In this document: positions 7,587 through 16,773 of the stretch, piece after piece
Layout of the letters: each line of letters begins with the position of its first letter
How positions within the stretch are numbered: position 1 is the stretch's first letter
Assembly: GCA_025924495.1 (NCBI GenBank)
Contig: JAICIG010000073.1
Location: 1-22,689, forward strand
Origin: Pirellulales bacterium
GTDB taxonomy: Bacteria; Planctomycetota; Planctomycetia; Pirellulales; JAICIG01
Direction of reading: 5' to 3'
Length of the DNA stretch: 22,689 nt
Notes under the pieces: generated by a model
Seen by the model: the letters and a program-made list of their open reading frames with translations, nothing else
Told to the model about the DNA's origin: nothing
Databases searched by the model: none
Position numbers and translations under genes: made by a program

Positions 7587-10500
7587 ATGGCCGTTGACGT
7601 TTCGAGTCGAAACCGCGCCTCGGCGCGCCCCCGGGAACTGCCAACCCTCCCGCATGTGCTCCACTGGCGGGCAATCAACCAGCCGAACGACCTGGCATTC
7701 ACCTTTCTAGTCGATGGCGAAGACGAAACCGTCAGTCTCACTTACGCCGAACTCGATCGCGAAGCACGAGCAATCGCGGGCGAGCTAAAGCGGCGCGGGG
7801 CGAGCAATGAGCGCGCTTTGCTGGTCTACGATTCCGGACTGGATTACGTGGCAGCCTTATATGGCTGTCTCTACGCGGGGGTTGTGGCGGCGCCGGTCTA
7901 TCCGCCCGATCCATTTCGCGCCGAACGGACGCTGCCCCGATTGCATTCGATCATTGGCGACGCCCAAGCCAGTTTCTTGCTTGCCACGTCTGGCACGCTC
8001 GAGTGGGCCGGTCCTTTGTTCGGTACAGCGCCGGGGCTCAAATCGCTCGTGGCGACCGACGCCATCGCCGCGGAAAAGCCCGCCACGCGCGCTAAGCCGT
8101 CGATCGACCGCAATGATCTGGCGATCTTACAATACACCTCCGGTTCGACGGGCGCGCCGCGCGGCGTCATGATTTCGCACGCCAACTTGCTTGCCAATTT
8201 GGCGCGCATCGAACGCACAATCGATCGCGAGGGCGTGATTGCCGTCTCTTGGCTGCCGGCCTACCACGACATGGGCTTGATCGGCGGAATTTTCCAGCCG
8301 GTGTACAGCGGCCGATTGATGGTTTTAATGTCGCCCGTCTCCTTCATGCAGCGTCCGCTCCGTTGGTTGCGGGCCGTCTCGAACTATCGAGCCTGGACGA
8401 CGGCGGCGCCCAACTTTGCCTACGATCTTTGCGTTCGCAAGATCAATTCCGAGGAGCGAAAAACGCTCGACCTCAGCAGCCTTAGCCTGGCGTTAAACGG
8501 CGCCGAGCGGGTCCGCGAAGAGACAATGGAACGCTTTGCCGAGACGTTCGCCGAATGCGGATTCCGCCGCGAGGCCTTTTATCCATGTTATGGTCTGGCC
8601 GAGGCCACGCTGATGGCGGCCGGAGGAGAAATTGCTGCGCCGCCGGTCGTACGCAGCTATGCCGCCGAAATGTTGGAACGCGGCGTGGCAAAAGCAGCGC
8701 AGGCAGGCGATCGGATTTGCCGGCTGGTGGGCAGCGGAAAAAGCGTTTACGGCCAGCGCATCGTGATCGCAGACCATGCGAGCGGCGAACATCTGGCCGA
8801 CCGCCGCGTGGGCGAAATTTGGGTTTCCGGCCCCAGCGTAGGACAAGGCTATTGGAACCGGCCGGAAGAGACCGACTGTACGTTCCGCGCCTATCTGGCG
8901 AGCGGCGAAGGGCCGTTCTTGAGGACCGGCGATTTGGGGTTCTTTGACGACGGCGAGTTATTCGTCACGGGCCGCGTCAAAGACATGATCATTATCCGCG
9001 GGCGCAATTTGTATGCTCAAGATATCGAACTCACGGTCGCCCACTGCCACGACGCGCTGAAGCTCGACGGCGGCGCCGCGTTTTCGGTCGATGTGGACGG
9101 CGAAGAGCGACTGGTGATCGTCCAGGAAGTGATGCGGCCCAAGCGGCTCGATCCCGCGAATCTCCTGGAGACGATCCGAAATCGCGTGGCCGAAGAGCAT
9201 GGCGTGCCCGTTTATGCCGTGGCGCTGATTGCCGCAGGCACGCTGCCGAAGACTTCCAGCGGCAAAACTCGCCGCCGAACCTGCCGCGAACGGTTTCTGT
9301 CCGGCGAACTCACGACAGTGCTGACGTGGCAACAAGGACAGCAAGTCGGCGCCGAACCGTCGGCGGCAGGCTATGCGGCGCCTCGCAACGAGATCGAAGC
9401 AAAGCTTGCGGAGATGTGGTCGGAGGTGCTGGGCTTAGAAAACCCGAGCATTCATGACGACTTTTTCGATCATGGCGGCCAATCCTTATTGGCCACCCAA
9501 TTGCTGGTGCGCACCCAGGCCGAGTTCCGGCTCGAGTTGTCTCTGCGCGCGCTTTTCGAATCGCCGACCATCGCCCAACTCGCCGCACGGATTGCCGCGG
9601 CTGAGACGCCCACCCAGAGCGAACCTGCATTGCGACGGATCGAATCGCGAGAAGCGCTCCCACTGTCGTGCTCGCAACAGCGACTTTGGGTGCTCGAGCA
9701 GTTGGAGTCGTCGCCCCGGTATAACGTACCGGCCACGGCCGTGTTGCGGGGCGAACTAAAGCTGGAGGCGCTGCAAGAAAGCCTGAATCTGATCGTCACC
9801 CGGCACGAAACGTTGCGAACGAACTTCGAGGTTCTCGATGGCCGACCGCTCCAAGTGATTCACGCCGGGCGGAAGATGCCGTTTCGATTCGTTGACCTCG
9901 CCACCGAGAATAGCGGTGGTTCCCGCTGGGAACGATTGGCCCAAGCGCAGCAGCTTGCCGCTGCGGAAGCCAAGACGCGTTTCGATTTGCAGCGCGATCC
10001 GCTGGTGCGGGCGACGTTGTTCCGCATTGCCGACGGTGAGCATTTGCTGGCACTGGTCGCGCATCATATCATCGTCGACGGCTGGTCGATGGGCGTCTTC
10101 TTGAGAGATTTGGGCGCCATCTATGCAGCTATCGCAGAATGCAGCCCCGCGGAAATCGTCGAGCTGCCGTTCCAGTACGGCGACTTTGCAGCCTGGCAGC
10201 GCGAGTGGCTGAACAGCCCGGCCAGGGACCGCCAATTGCGGTATTGGACCGAACAGTTCAGCAGCTTGCCCCCCGCGCTCGATCTGGTCGTCGACAAGCC
10301 GCGTCGGGCCGACGGGAGATTTCACGGCGAGAGCGAAACGCTGCAGTTGCCCGCTCGTCTCACGGCAGCTCTGGAGCGACTCAGCCGCAGCGAAGGCGTG
10401 ACGCTCTATATGACGCTGCTTGCGGCGTTCCAGACGCTCTTGTCGCGTTGGACGGGGCAAACCGATTTCTGCATTGGCTCGCCGGTGGCTAATCGCACGC

Positions 10501-13500
10501 GCATCGAGTTCGAGCCGCTGATCGGATTCTTCGTTAATACGCTCGCCCTTCGAGCGGATCTTTCGGGCCAACCCGACTTTCGAGAATTGCTTACGCGCAC
10601 TCGCGAAACGACGTTGGGCGCGTTTGCCAACCAAGATCTACCACTTGATCAACTCGTCGAAGCCTTGCGGCCGGAGCGAGGAGCCAATGGCGCCGAGCTC
10701 TTTCAGGCGATGTTCGTGTTCGAGAACTTCGTCTGGCCGCAGAGCCAGGGCGCTGGACTATCCATTGGCGACGTGCATATCGAGCACCGTGCATTGGGGA
10801 GCTTCGACCTGACGCTGGTGGTTGAACCGCGTGACGGCGAACTGGCTGCCACCCTGGTCTACAATGCAGAATTGTTCGAGTCAGTCACGATACGACAGAT
10901 GCTGTCGTCGCTGCAGACGCTGCTCGAAGCAATCGTGTTAGGCCCCGATCACAGCATCGATTCACTGCCGCTGCTCACACACGCAGAAGAACAGCAATTG
11001 ATCGTCGGCTTGAATTCCACAGCCAGCGACTTTCCGTCGGACCGCGGAATCCACGAATTGTTTGCCGAGCAAGCCCAGCGCACGCCTGCCGCGCTCGCCG
11101 TAGTTTGCGGCAAGACGGAATGGACTTTCCAGGAGCTCGATCGCAGGTCGAATCAGTTGGCTCGCTACCTGCAAGCCTCCGGCGTCGGGCCTGAAGTTCC
11201 CGTCGGCATCTGCTTTGAGCGTTCCCCCGAAATGCTGCTGGCGCTGTTGGGCGTGCTGAAAGCCGGGGGCGCCTATGTGCCGCTCGATCCGAATGAAGCG
11301 CCGGAGCGGTTGGCCTGGATTGTCAACGACCTGCGTCTGCCGGCGATTCTTACGACGCAGAAATGCCTGAGCCAACTGCCGCCTCATGAAGCCGAAGAAA
11401 TCCTGCTCGATCTCGAATGGCCCGCCATTGAACGAGAGAGTCCGGAATTCTTGACTTCTCCCGTTGCGCCGCAACAGCTGGCCTACGTGATCTACACCTC
11501 CGGTTCGACAGGTCAGCCCAAGGGCGTGGAAATTGCCCATCGTAGTCTGGTCAATCATGCAGTCGATCTCGCGCGGCGGTATCGCTCGGGCGTCGGCGAG
11601 CGAATGCTGCAGGTGATCTCCCTTGGTTTCGACGCCGCGGGCGAAGAGATCTTTCCCGCCCTGATTAGCGGGGCTGCTCTGGTGCTGCCCGAGCCGCAAG
11701 AGGAGCTTTCCGGCCGGCAGATTCTCGATGCCTGCCGCCGGTACGCCATTACTCTGTTGCATTTACCGACAGTCTTGTGGCAACAAACTGTGGCGGAACT
11801 TTCGCCGCGTGACGTCGAGGCCGTCGACCGCCTCAACACGCTGCTGGTTGGCGGAGAGACCCCGGCAGTTGAAACCTTGCGGAAGTGGTGGTCGTTCACG
11901 CGCCAGCGCGTACGCTTCTTGCATGCGTACGGGCTGACCGAGGCGACGATCACCAGCACGTTGTATGAGATCGCGCCGGGCGAATCGTGCGATCGTTTAC
12001 CCCAACGTCTCCCCATTGGCCGGCCCATTGCCAACACGCAGGCGTATGTACTGAACGAGCAGCTTCAGCTCGTGCCGCCCGGCGCGCCGGGAGAGCTGTG
12101 TCTGGGAGGCGTCGGATTGGCCTGTGGCTATCGTCATGCCGTGCGGGCTCATGACGAACGCTTTATTAAAATGCCTTCCGATCTCGCGCCAGGCGACCGG
12201 CTGCTGCGGACCGGCGATCGCGTACGCCTCAGGCCCGACGGCAATTTGGAGTTCCTGGGACGCATCGACCGCCAGATTAAGCTTCGCGGCTTCCGGATCG
12301 AGCCGGGCGAAATCGAACAGGCGTTACTCGAACATCCCGCGATTCGCGAAGCCGCCGTTCTATGCCGCGAAGACGTGCCAGGAGCGAAGCGACTGGTTGC
12401 TTATGTCGGGTCGAATACTATAGCCGCAAGGGACGATGAATCGCTGACGACCGGCGAACTACGGCGCTGGCTGCGAGCAAAGCTGCCTGAATACATGCTG
12501 CCATCATCCGTCGTCGTGCTCGATTCGTTGCCGTTGACCTCACACCACAAGATCGACTGGGAAGCGTTGCCGGCGCCGGACCGTCCGCATTGCCAAGACG
12601 ACGACCTTTATGCCGGGCCACGCACGCCGATCGAGACAGAACTGGCGGCGATCTGGGCGAAGGCGTTGGGAGTCGCTCGCGTCGGCATTCACGACAACTT
12701 CTTTGAACTGGGCGGCGACTCGATTCTGAGTATTCAAGTCGTCGCACGAGCGCGTGAAGCCGGAATGCACTTTACGCCCAAGCAACTGTTCGAGCAGCAA
12801 ACGATCGCCGAATTGGCCTTGGTCGAAGGGACCTGCCGGCAGGTCGACGCCGAACAGGGACTCGTCATTGGCGAAACGCCGCTGACGCCGATTCAGCATT
12901 GGTTCCTCGATTCGCAGCCGATCGATCCGCAACACTTCAACCAGGCGGTGATGCTGGAAGTGGATCCGTCAGTTCGCGCCGAGCATTTGGCTTTAGCGCT
13001 CTCGCGGCTGTGTTTGCATCACGACGGGTTGCGGCTGCGGTTTGAGCGCACCGGTTCAAGCTGGCGACAATGGCATGCCGAACGGCCCGATTGGCCGCTG
13101 ACTTGCTTCGACTATTCGTCGATTTCGCCGGACGATCAAGCGTGCGCCATCCACAAAGCCGCCGACCAATTGCAGGCTGAACTCGACCTGACCGCCGGCC
13201 CGATAGCACGAGCCGCCTGGTTCGACTTCGGTCCGGATCGAACAAGTCGACTATTACTTGCAATCCACCATCTGGCGGTCGATGCCGTATCGTGGCGAGT
13301 CTTGCTGGAAGATCTTTCGACGATTTGCCGGCAACTGCTGCGAGGAGACGCGCCCAGCCTGATGCCAAAGACGACTTCGTTCCGTCGCTGGGCGGAGCGG
13401 TTGGCCGAACTTCCAGACTCCGACGAAACTCGCCAAGAGGCGGAATTCTGGCTGGATGAAAGGCGAAACGAGGTGGCGGCGCTGCTCGCAGATCGGGCCA

Positions 13501-14282
13501 GCGGCACTAATACGTACGGCCTGGCAAAGTGCGTGTCCGTTTCACTTGAATCGGACGAAACCACCGCTCTTTTGGAGCAGGTTCCGGCCGCTTACCGCAC
13601 CGAAATCAATGATGTCCTGCTGGCTGCACTGGCGGAAGCGCTAGCCGATTGGACCGGCCAAACTCGCTGGCTCGTCGACCTGGAAGGACACGGCCGCCTG
13701 CCGCTGTTCGATGACGTGGATTTGTCGCGCACGGTGGGCTGGTTCACGCATTGTTTTCCCGTCTTGCTTGAGCTCCCGAATAGCCGCACGCCCGCGGATG
13801 TGCTCCGGCGCGTCAAGGAAGACTTGCGAAACACGCCGCGCGCCGGATTGAGTTACGGTCTGCTGCGTTACCTGAATGGCGATGGCATTGCCGCTCGATT
13901 GAGGTCAATGCCTGCCGCAGAATTGAGCTTCAATTATTTGGGCCGCTTCGACGGACTGTTGCCAGCCGACGGGCTGTTCGCCCTTTCGGCCGAGTCGTGC
14001 GGCGAGACGCAAAGTCCGCGGTCGGCGCGGCGGCATCTGCTGGAGATCAATGCGTTCGTGCGCGACCGCCGTCTGCATGTCGAGTGGACCTATAGCGAAG
14101 CGGTGCATTGCCGCGAGACGATTGAGCGCCTGGCGGCCACGTATTTGCATTACCTGCGAAAATTAATCGAGCACTGCACCAGCGATGCGGCAGGCGGCGC
14201 GACGCCGGCGGATTTTCCTTTGGCGGGAATCGACGAGGGCGAGATGGAGCAAATCGCCCGCTTGCTCGATCGACTCGAATGA
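7587..14282 (+). CDS. Hybrid FAAL-NRPS: FAAL-T-C-A-T-E
   Basis: This 2231-residue synthetase should activate a fatty acid, load it on a carrier, join it to one amino acid and epimerise that residue. Domains in order. FAAL, about 20-585: YTSGSTG at 183-189, APNFAYDLC, YGLAEATL, PKTSSGK with K560; the APNFAYDLC and NGAERVR signatures mark acyl-AMP rather than acyl-CoA ligases. Carrier, S633 in DHGGQSLL. Condensation, about 690-1110: HHIIVDGWS with H827 and D831. Adenylation, about 1155-1660: TSGSTG at 1304-1309, RTGDRVRL, K1655; A5 reads AYGLTE instead of YGPTE. Carrier, S1712 in LGGDSI, typical before epimerases. Epimerase, about 1763-2190: HHLAVDAVSWR with H1895 and D1899, EGHGR, RTVGWFTHCFP, FNYLGRFD. 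The ATG at 7587 is the only one in frame; the ribosome binding site is weak. Confidence 0.95.
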   Translation: MAVDVSSRNRASARPRELPTLPHVLHWRAINQPNDLAFTFLVDGEDETVSLTYAELDREARAIAGELKRRGASNERALLVYDSGLDYVAALYGCLYAGVVAAPVYPPDPFRAERTLPRLHSIIGDAQASFLLATSGTLEWAGPLFGTAPGLKSLVATDAIAAEKPATRAKPSIDRNDLAILQYTSGSTGAPRGVMISHANLLANLARIERTIDREGVIAVSWLPAYHDMGLIGGIFQPVYSGRLMVLMSPVSFMQRPLRWLRAVSNYRAWTTAAPNFAYDLCVRKINSEERKTLDLSSLSLALNGAERVREETMERFAETFAECGFRREAFYPCYGLAEATLMAAGGEIAAPPVVRSYAAEMLERGVAKAAQAGDRICRLVGSGKSVYGQRIVIADHASGEHLADRRVGEIWVSGPSVGQGYWNRPEETDCTFRAYLASGEGPFLRTGDLGFFDDGELFVTGRVKDMIIIRGRNLYAQDIELTVAHCHDALKLDGGAAFSVDVDGEERLVIVQEVMRPKRLDPANLLETIRNRVAEEHGVPVYAVALIAAGTLPKTSSGKTRRRTCRERFLSGELTTVLTWQQGQQVGAEPSAAGYAAPRNEIEAKLAEMWSEVLGLENPSIHDDFFDHGGQSLLATQLLVRTQAEFRLELSLRALFESPTIAQLAARIAAAETPTQSEPALRRIESREALPLSCSQQRLWVLEQLESSPRYNVPATAVLRGELKLEALQESLNLIVTRHETLRTNFEVLDGRPLQVIHAGRKMPFRFVDLATENSGGSRWERLAQAQQLAAAEAKTRFDLQRDPLVRATLFRIADGEHLLALVAHHIIVDGWSMGVFLRDLGAIYAAIAECSPAEIVELPFQYGDFAAWQREWLNSPARDRQLRYWTEQFSSLPPALDLVVDKPRRADGRFHGESETLQLPARLTAALERLSRSEGVTLYMTLLAAFQTLLSRWTGQTDFCIGSPVANRTRIEFEPLIGFFVNTLALRADLSGQPDFRELLTRTRETTLGAFANQDLPLDQLVEALRPERGANGAELFQAMFVFENFVWPQSQGAGLSIGDVHIEHRALGSFDLTLVVEPRDGELAATLVYNAELFESVTIRQMLSSLQTLLEAIVLGPDHSIDSLPLLTHAEEQQLIVGLNSTASDFPSDRGIHELFAEQAQRTPAALAVVCGKTEWTFQELDRRSNQLARYLQASGVGPEVPVGICFERSPEMLLALLGVLKAGGAYVPLDPNEAPERLAWIVNDLRLPAILTTQKCLSQLPPHEAEEILLDLEWPAIERESPEFLTSPVAPQQLAYVIYTSGSTGQPKGVEIAHRSLVNHAVDLARRYRSGVGERMLQVISLGFDAAGEEIFPALISGAALVLPEPQEELSGRQILDACRRYAITLLHLPTVLWQQTVAELSPRDVEAVDRLNTLLVGGETPAVETLRKWWSFTRQRVRFLHAYGLTEATITSTLYEIAPGESCDRLPQRLPIGRPIANTQAYVLNEQLQLVPPGAPGELCLGGVGLACGYRHAVRAHDERFIKMPSDLAPGDRLLRTGDRVRLRPDGNLEFLGRIDRQIKLRGFRIEPGEIEQALLEHPAIREAAVLCREDVPGAKRLVAYVGSNTIAARDDESLTTGELRRWLRAKLPEYMLPSSVVVLDSLPLTSHHKIDWEALPAPDRPHCQDDDLYAGPRTPIETELAAIWAKALGVARVGIHDNFFELGGDSILSIQVVARAREAGMHFTPKQLFEQQTIAELALVEGTCRQVDAEQGLVIGETPLTPIQHWFLDSQPIDPQHFNQAVMLEVDPSVRAEHLALALSRLCLHHDGLRLRFERTGSSWRQWHAERPDWPLTCFDYSSISPDDQACAIHKAADQLQAELDLTAGPIARAAWFDFGPDRTSRLLLAIHHLAVDAVSWRVLLEDLSTICRQLLRGDAPSLMPKTTSFRRWAERLAELPDSDETRQEAEFWLDERRNEVAALLADRASGTNTYGLAKCVSVSLESDETTALLEQVPAAYRTEINDVLLAALAEALADWTGQTRWLVDLEGHGRLPLFDDVDLSRTVGWFTHCFPVLLELPNSRTPADVLRRVKEDLRNTPRAGLSYGLLRYLNGDGIAARLRSMPAAELSFNYLGRFDGLLPADGLFALSAESCGETQSPRSARRHLLEINAFVRDRRLHVEWTYSEAVHCRETIERLAATYLHYLRKLIEHCTSDAAGGATPADFPLAGIDEGEMEQIARLLDRLE

Positions 14283-14286
14283 CGCG

Positions 14287-16770
14287 ATGTCGCAAGCCAA
14301 GCTGAAAAACGTCGACGACATCTATGCTCTGACAAGCATGCAGCAGTTGATGCTGGTGCACGCCCTGCGCAACTCCGAATCGGATGTCTTGCAGGAGCAA
14401 TTGACTTGTACGCTGGAAGGAAATGTCAACGTCGCCGTGTTGCGGCGTGCGTGGCAAACCGTGATCGAACGCCATCCGGCGTTGCGAACTTGCTTCCTTT
14501 GCGAGGGGCTCAAGAAACCGTTGCAGGTGGTGCGCCGCCAAGCAGACTTGCCTTGGGAAGAGTTGGACTGGCGAGATTTGCCGGCGGAAGAACAGTTGCG
14601 GCAATTAGAACGTTGGCAGGAGGCTGACCGCCGCGCTCCGCTTGAAGTGACCCGAGCGCCGCTGATGCGGATTACGCTCATCCGCGTGGCCGAGTCTCGC
14701 TGGCGTTTCTTCTGGCGGGCGCATCACCTGCTCTTCGATGGCTGGAGTCTCGCCATCGTGCTGGGCGAGGTGCTGTCGATGTATCAGGCGCTCGACCGCG
14801 GCTTGCCGCCGCGGCTGCCGCCAGCGCCCCCCTTTCGCGATTACATAACCTGGCTCGAACGACAGGATGCGGCTCAAGCGGATGCGTTCTGGCGGCAACA
14901 ATTAGCGGGCGTCGCTCAGCCGACGCCACTTTGTTTTGCGGCTCCGCACGCTGAGTCGAGCGAATTTCAGGATTCCGCTGAGCGGCAAGCCTATGGTGAA
15001 GAGCGGCTGCAACTCTCTGTTGATGCGACCGCCAGGCTGAACGCCTGGGCCAGAAGCCGGCAGTTAACTCCCGCAGTATTGCTGCAAGCCGCGTGGGCGA
15101 TGTTGCTAGCGCGCTACAGTCATCGCCGCGACATCGTTTTCGGCGCGACGGTGTCCGGTCGGCCAGCCGAACTCGCGGGCGTAGAATCGATGGTCGGACC
15201 GTTCATCAACAACCTGCCGCTGCGCGTGCGTCTTGAGCCGGCGCAACCATTGATCGAGTGGTTGGAATCCCTCCAGGCGAAATCGGCGGAGTTGGGGCCA
15301 TTTCAACATACGCCGCTCATGCAAGTTGAGGCGCAAAGCGCCATCTCGCCATGCCGCCGGCTGTTTGAGAGCTTGGTGATCGTCGAGAATTATCCAATCG
15401 CCGAGAATTGCCGGAAGCTGAATACGTCCTTTATGGTTCACGATCTGCACGCGGCAATCAAGACGATGTACCCGCTGACGCTGGTCGCTAGGCCTGGCGA
15501 GGAGCTGTTACTCGAGTTGCGCTATCTGCGGCAACGGTTTGCGGCGGCCGCCATCCGGCGGCTGTTGTCGGAACTTCAGATTTTGCTTACTAGCCTGCCC
15601 GCAGGAGCGGAACAGACCATCGGCGAGTTCGCCGGCCTGGAGTTTGATCGCGAAAATGCAACCGCCGATGGCGAGTCGCCCGGGCTGCGCCCTCGGCCGC
15701 TTGGCTCGCGCGCCTTCGTCGCGCCGCGCAGCGACTTGGAAATGCAGTTGGCGCTCATTTGGTCGCAATTGCTGGGTTTCGAAACGGTGGGCATCCACGA
15801 CAACTTTTTCGAGCTCGGCGGCGATTCGATGTTGGCCGTCCGGTTAATGGCCGAAGTGGAACAGCTCCGCGGCCGAAAATTGCCTTTGGCGTGGCTATTT
15901 CAAGACGCCACGATCGACCATCTGGCTCAAGTCCTCGACGCGGCCGAACAAGATGGCGGCGGCACGACGCTTGTACCCATCCGTCCGCTGGCGGAAGGCC
16001 TGAAACGGCCGCTGTTTTGTGTGCATCCGGCCGGCGGCACTGTGTTTTGCTACCGCGACCTGGCACGGCATCTGGATCCTCGCCGTGCTGTATATGGTCT
16101 ACAGGCCCGCGGTATTGATGGTTGTCAGACGCCTCTTACCCGCATCGAGGGTATGGCCGCCGAATATCTGGCGGCCCTGCGGAGCGTCCAGCCCGAAGGA
16201 CCTTATCTGCTGGCCGGGTGGTCGTTGGGCGGAATTCTAGCGTTTGAAATGGCGCGGCAATTGGCGGCAAAGGAACAAGTAACGGCACTCCTGGCCATTA
16301 TCGACGCCGGCATGATCTCTCCCGACGAGTCCTTTGACGAAGACGATTTCTTGCCGATTCTGCTCGAGATGTTTCCGGACGAATATCGACCCTCGCGCGA
16401 AGAACTTCAGAGTTTGAATCCTGTCGAACAACTCGATTTCTTCCGCCGCCGGGCGCAACGTGCGGGCGTGGTGCTAGGGGGCGACAACCCAATCCAAGAT
16501 CAGCATGTGTTTCAGGTGTTTCAGGCGAATCTGAATGCGCTTTTGGAATACCATCCCGGTTCGTATCCCGGTCGGATTACTCTGCTTCGCGCGGCGGACG
16601 GCGTGACAGCACTGCACCAGGCGCCGCAGCTAGGTTGGGGACCGTGGGCCGCCGGCGGGATCGAAGAGCATGTGATCTCGGGCGAGCACGTGCATTTGTT
16701 TCGAGAACCCCATTTGCAAACCGTCGCCGCCTTACTTGAAAAGTGCCTCGACCGCGCCGAGGGCGGCTAA
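14287..16770 (+). CDS. NRPS termination protein: C-T-TE, no adenylation domain
   Basis: This 827-residue protein starts four bases after the previous stop codon, so translation is probably coupled; no separate ribosome binding site is visible. The ATG at 14287 (MSQAKLKNVDDIYALT) was preferred to an earlier frame start overlapping the first gene. Domains: condensation, about 10-440, with HHLLFDGWS (H147, D151) and the YALTSMQQLML start typical of C domains that accept a D-aminoacyl donor; carrier, about 480-550, S514 in LGGDSML; thioesterase, about 570-825, with S646 in GWSLGG, D673 in AIIDAG and H801 in SGEHVHLFREPH. About 40 residues separate C from T, so there is no room for an adenylation domain. 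The acceptor must be loaded in trans, or the chain passes to T or TE without a second residue. Confidence 0.94.
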   Translation: MSQAKLKNVDDIYALTSMQQLMLVHALRNSESDVLQEQLTCTLEGNVNVAVLRRAWQTVIERHPALRTCFLCEGLKKPLQVVRRQADLPWEELDWRDLPAEEQLRQLERWQEADRRAPLEVTRAPLMRITLIRVAESRWRFFWRAHHLLFDGWSLAIVLGEVLSMYQALDRGLPPRLPPAPPFRDYITWLERQDAAQADAFWRQQLAGVAQPTPLCFAAPHAESSEFQDSAERQAYGEERLQLSVDATARLNAWARSRQLTPAVLLQAAWAMLLARYSHRRDIVFGATVSGRPAELAGVESMVGPFINNLPLRVRLEPAQPLIEWLESLQAKSAELGPFQHTPLMQVEAQSAISPCRRLFESLVIVENYPIAENCRKLNTSFMVHDLHAAIKTMYPLTLVARPGEELLLELRYLRQRFAAAAIRRLLSELQILLTSLPAGAEQTIGEFAGLEFDRENATADGESPGLRPRPLGSRAFVAPRSDLEMQLALIWSQLLGFETVGIHDNFFELGGDSMLAVRLMAEVEQLRGRKLPLAWLFQDATIDHLAQVLDAAEQDGGGTTLVPIRPLAEGLKRPLFCVHPAGGTVFCYRDLARHLDPRRAVYGLQARGIDGCQTPLTRIEGMAAEYLAALRSVQPEGPYLLAGWSLGGILAFEMARQLAAKEQVTALLAIIDAGMISPDESFDEDDFLPILLEMFPDEYRPSREELQSLNPVEQLDFFRRRAQRAGVVLGGDNPIQDQHVFQVFQANLNALLEYHPGSYPGRITLLRAADGVTALHQAPQLGWGPWAAGGIEEHVISGEHVHLFREPHLQTVAALLEKCLDRAEGG

Positions 16771-16773
16771 TGG

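Noticed and set aside
15590..15740. Remnant of an adenylation domain between C and T of the second synthetase
   Set aside because: No TSGSTG-, YGPTE- or RTGD-like motif in any frame there; the junction is a short Pro/Arg-rich linker, so no recent frameshift or decay is visible.
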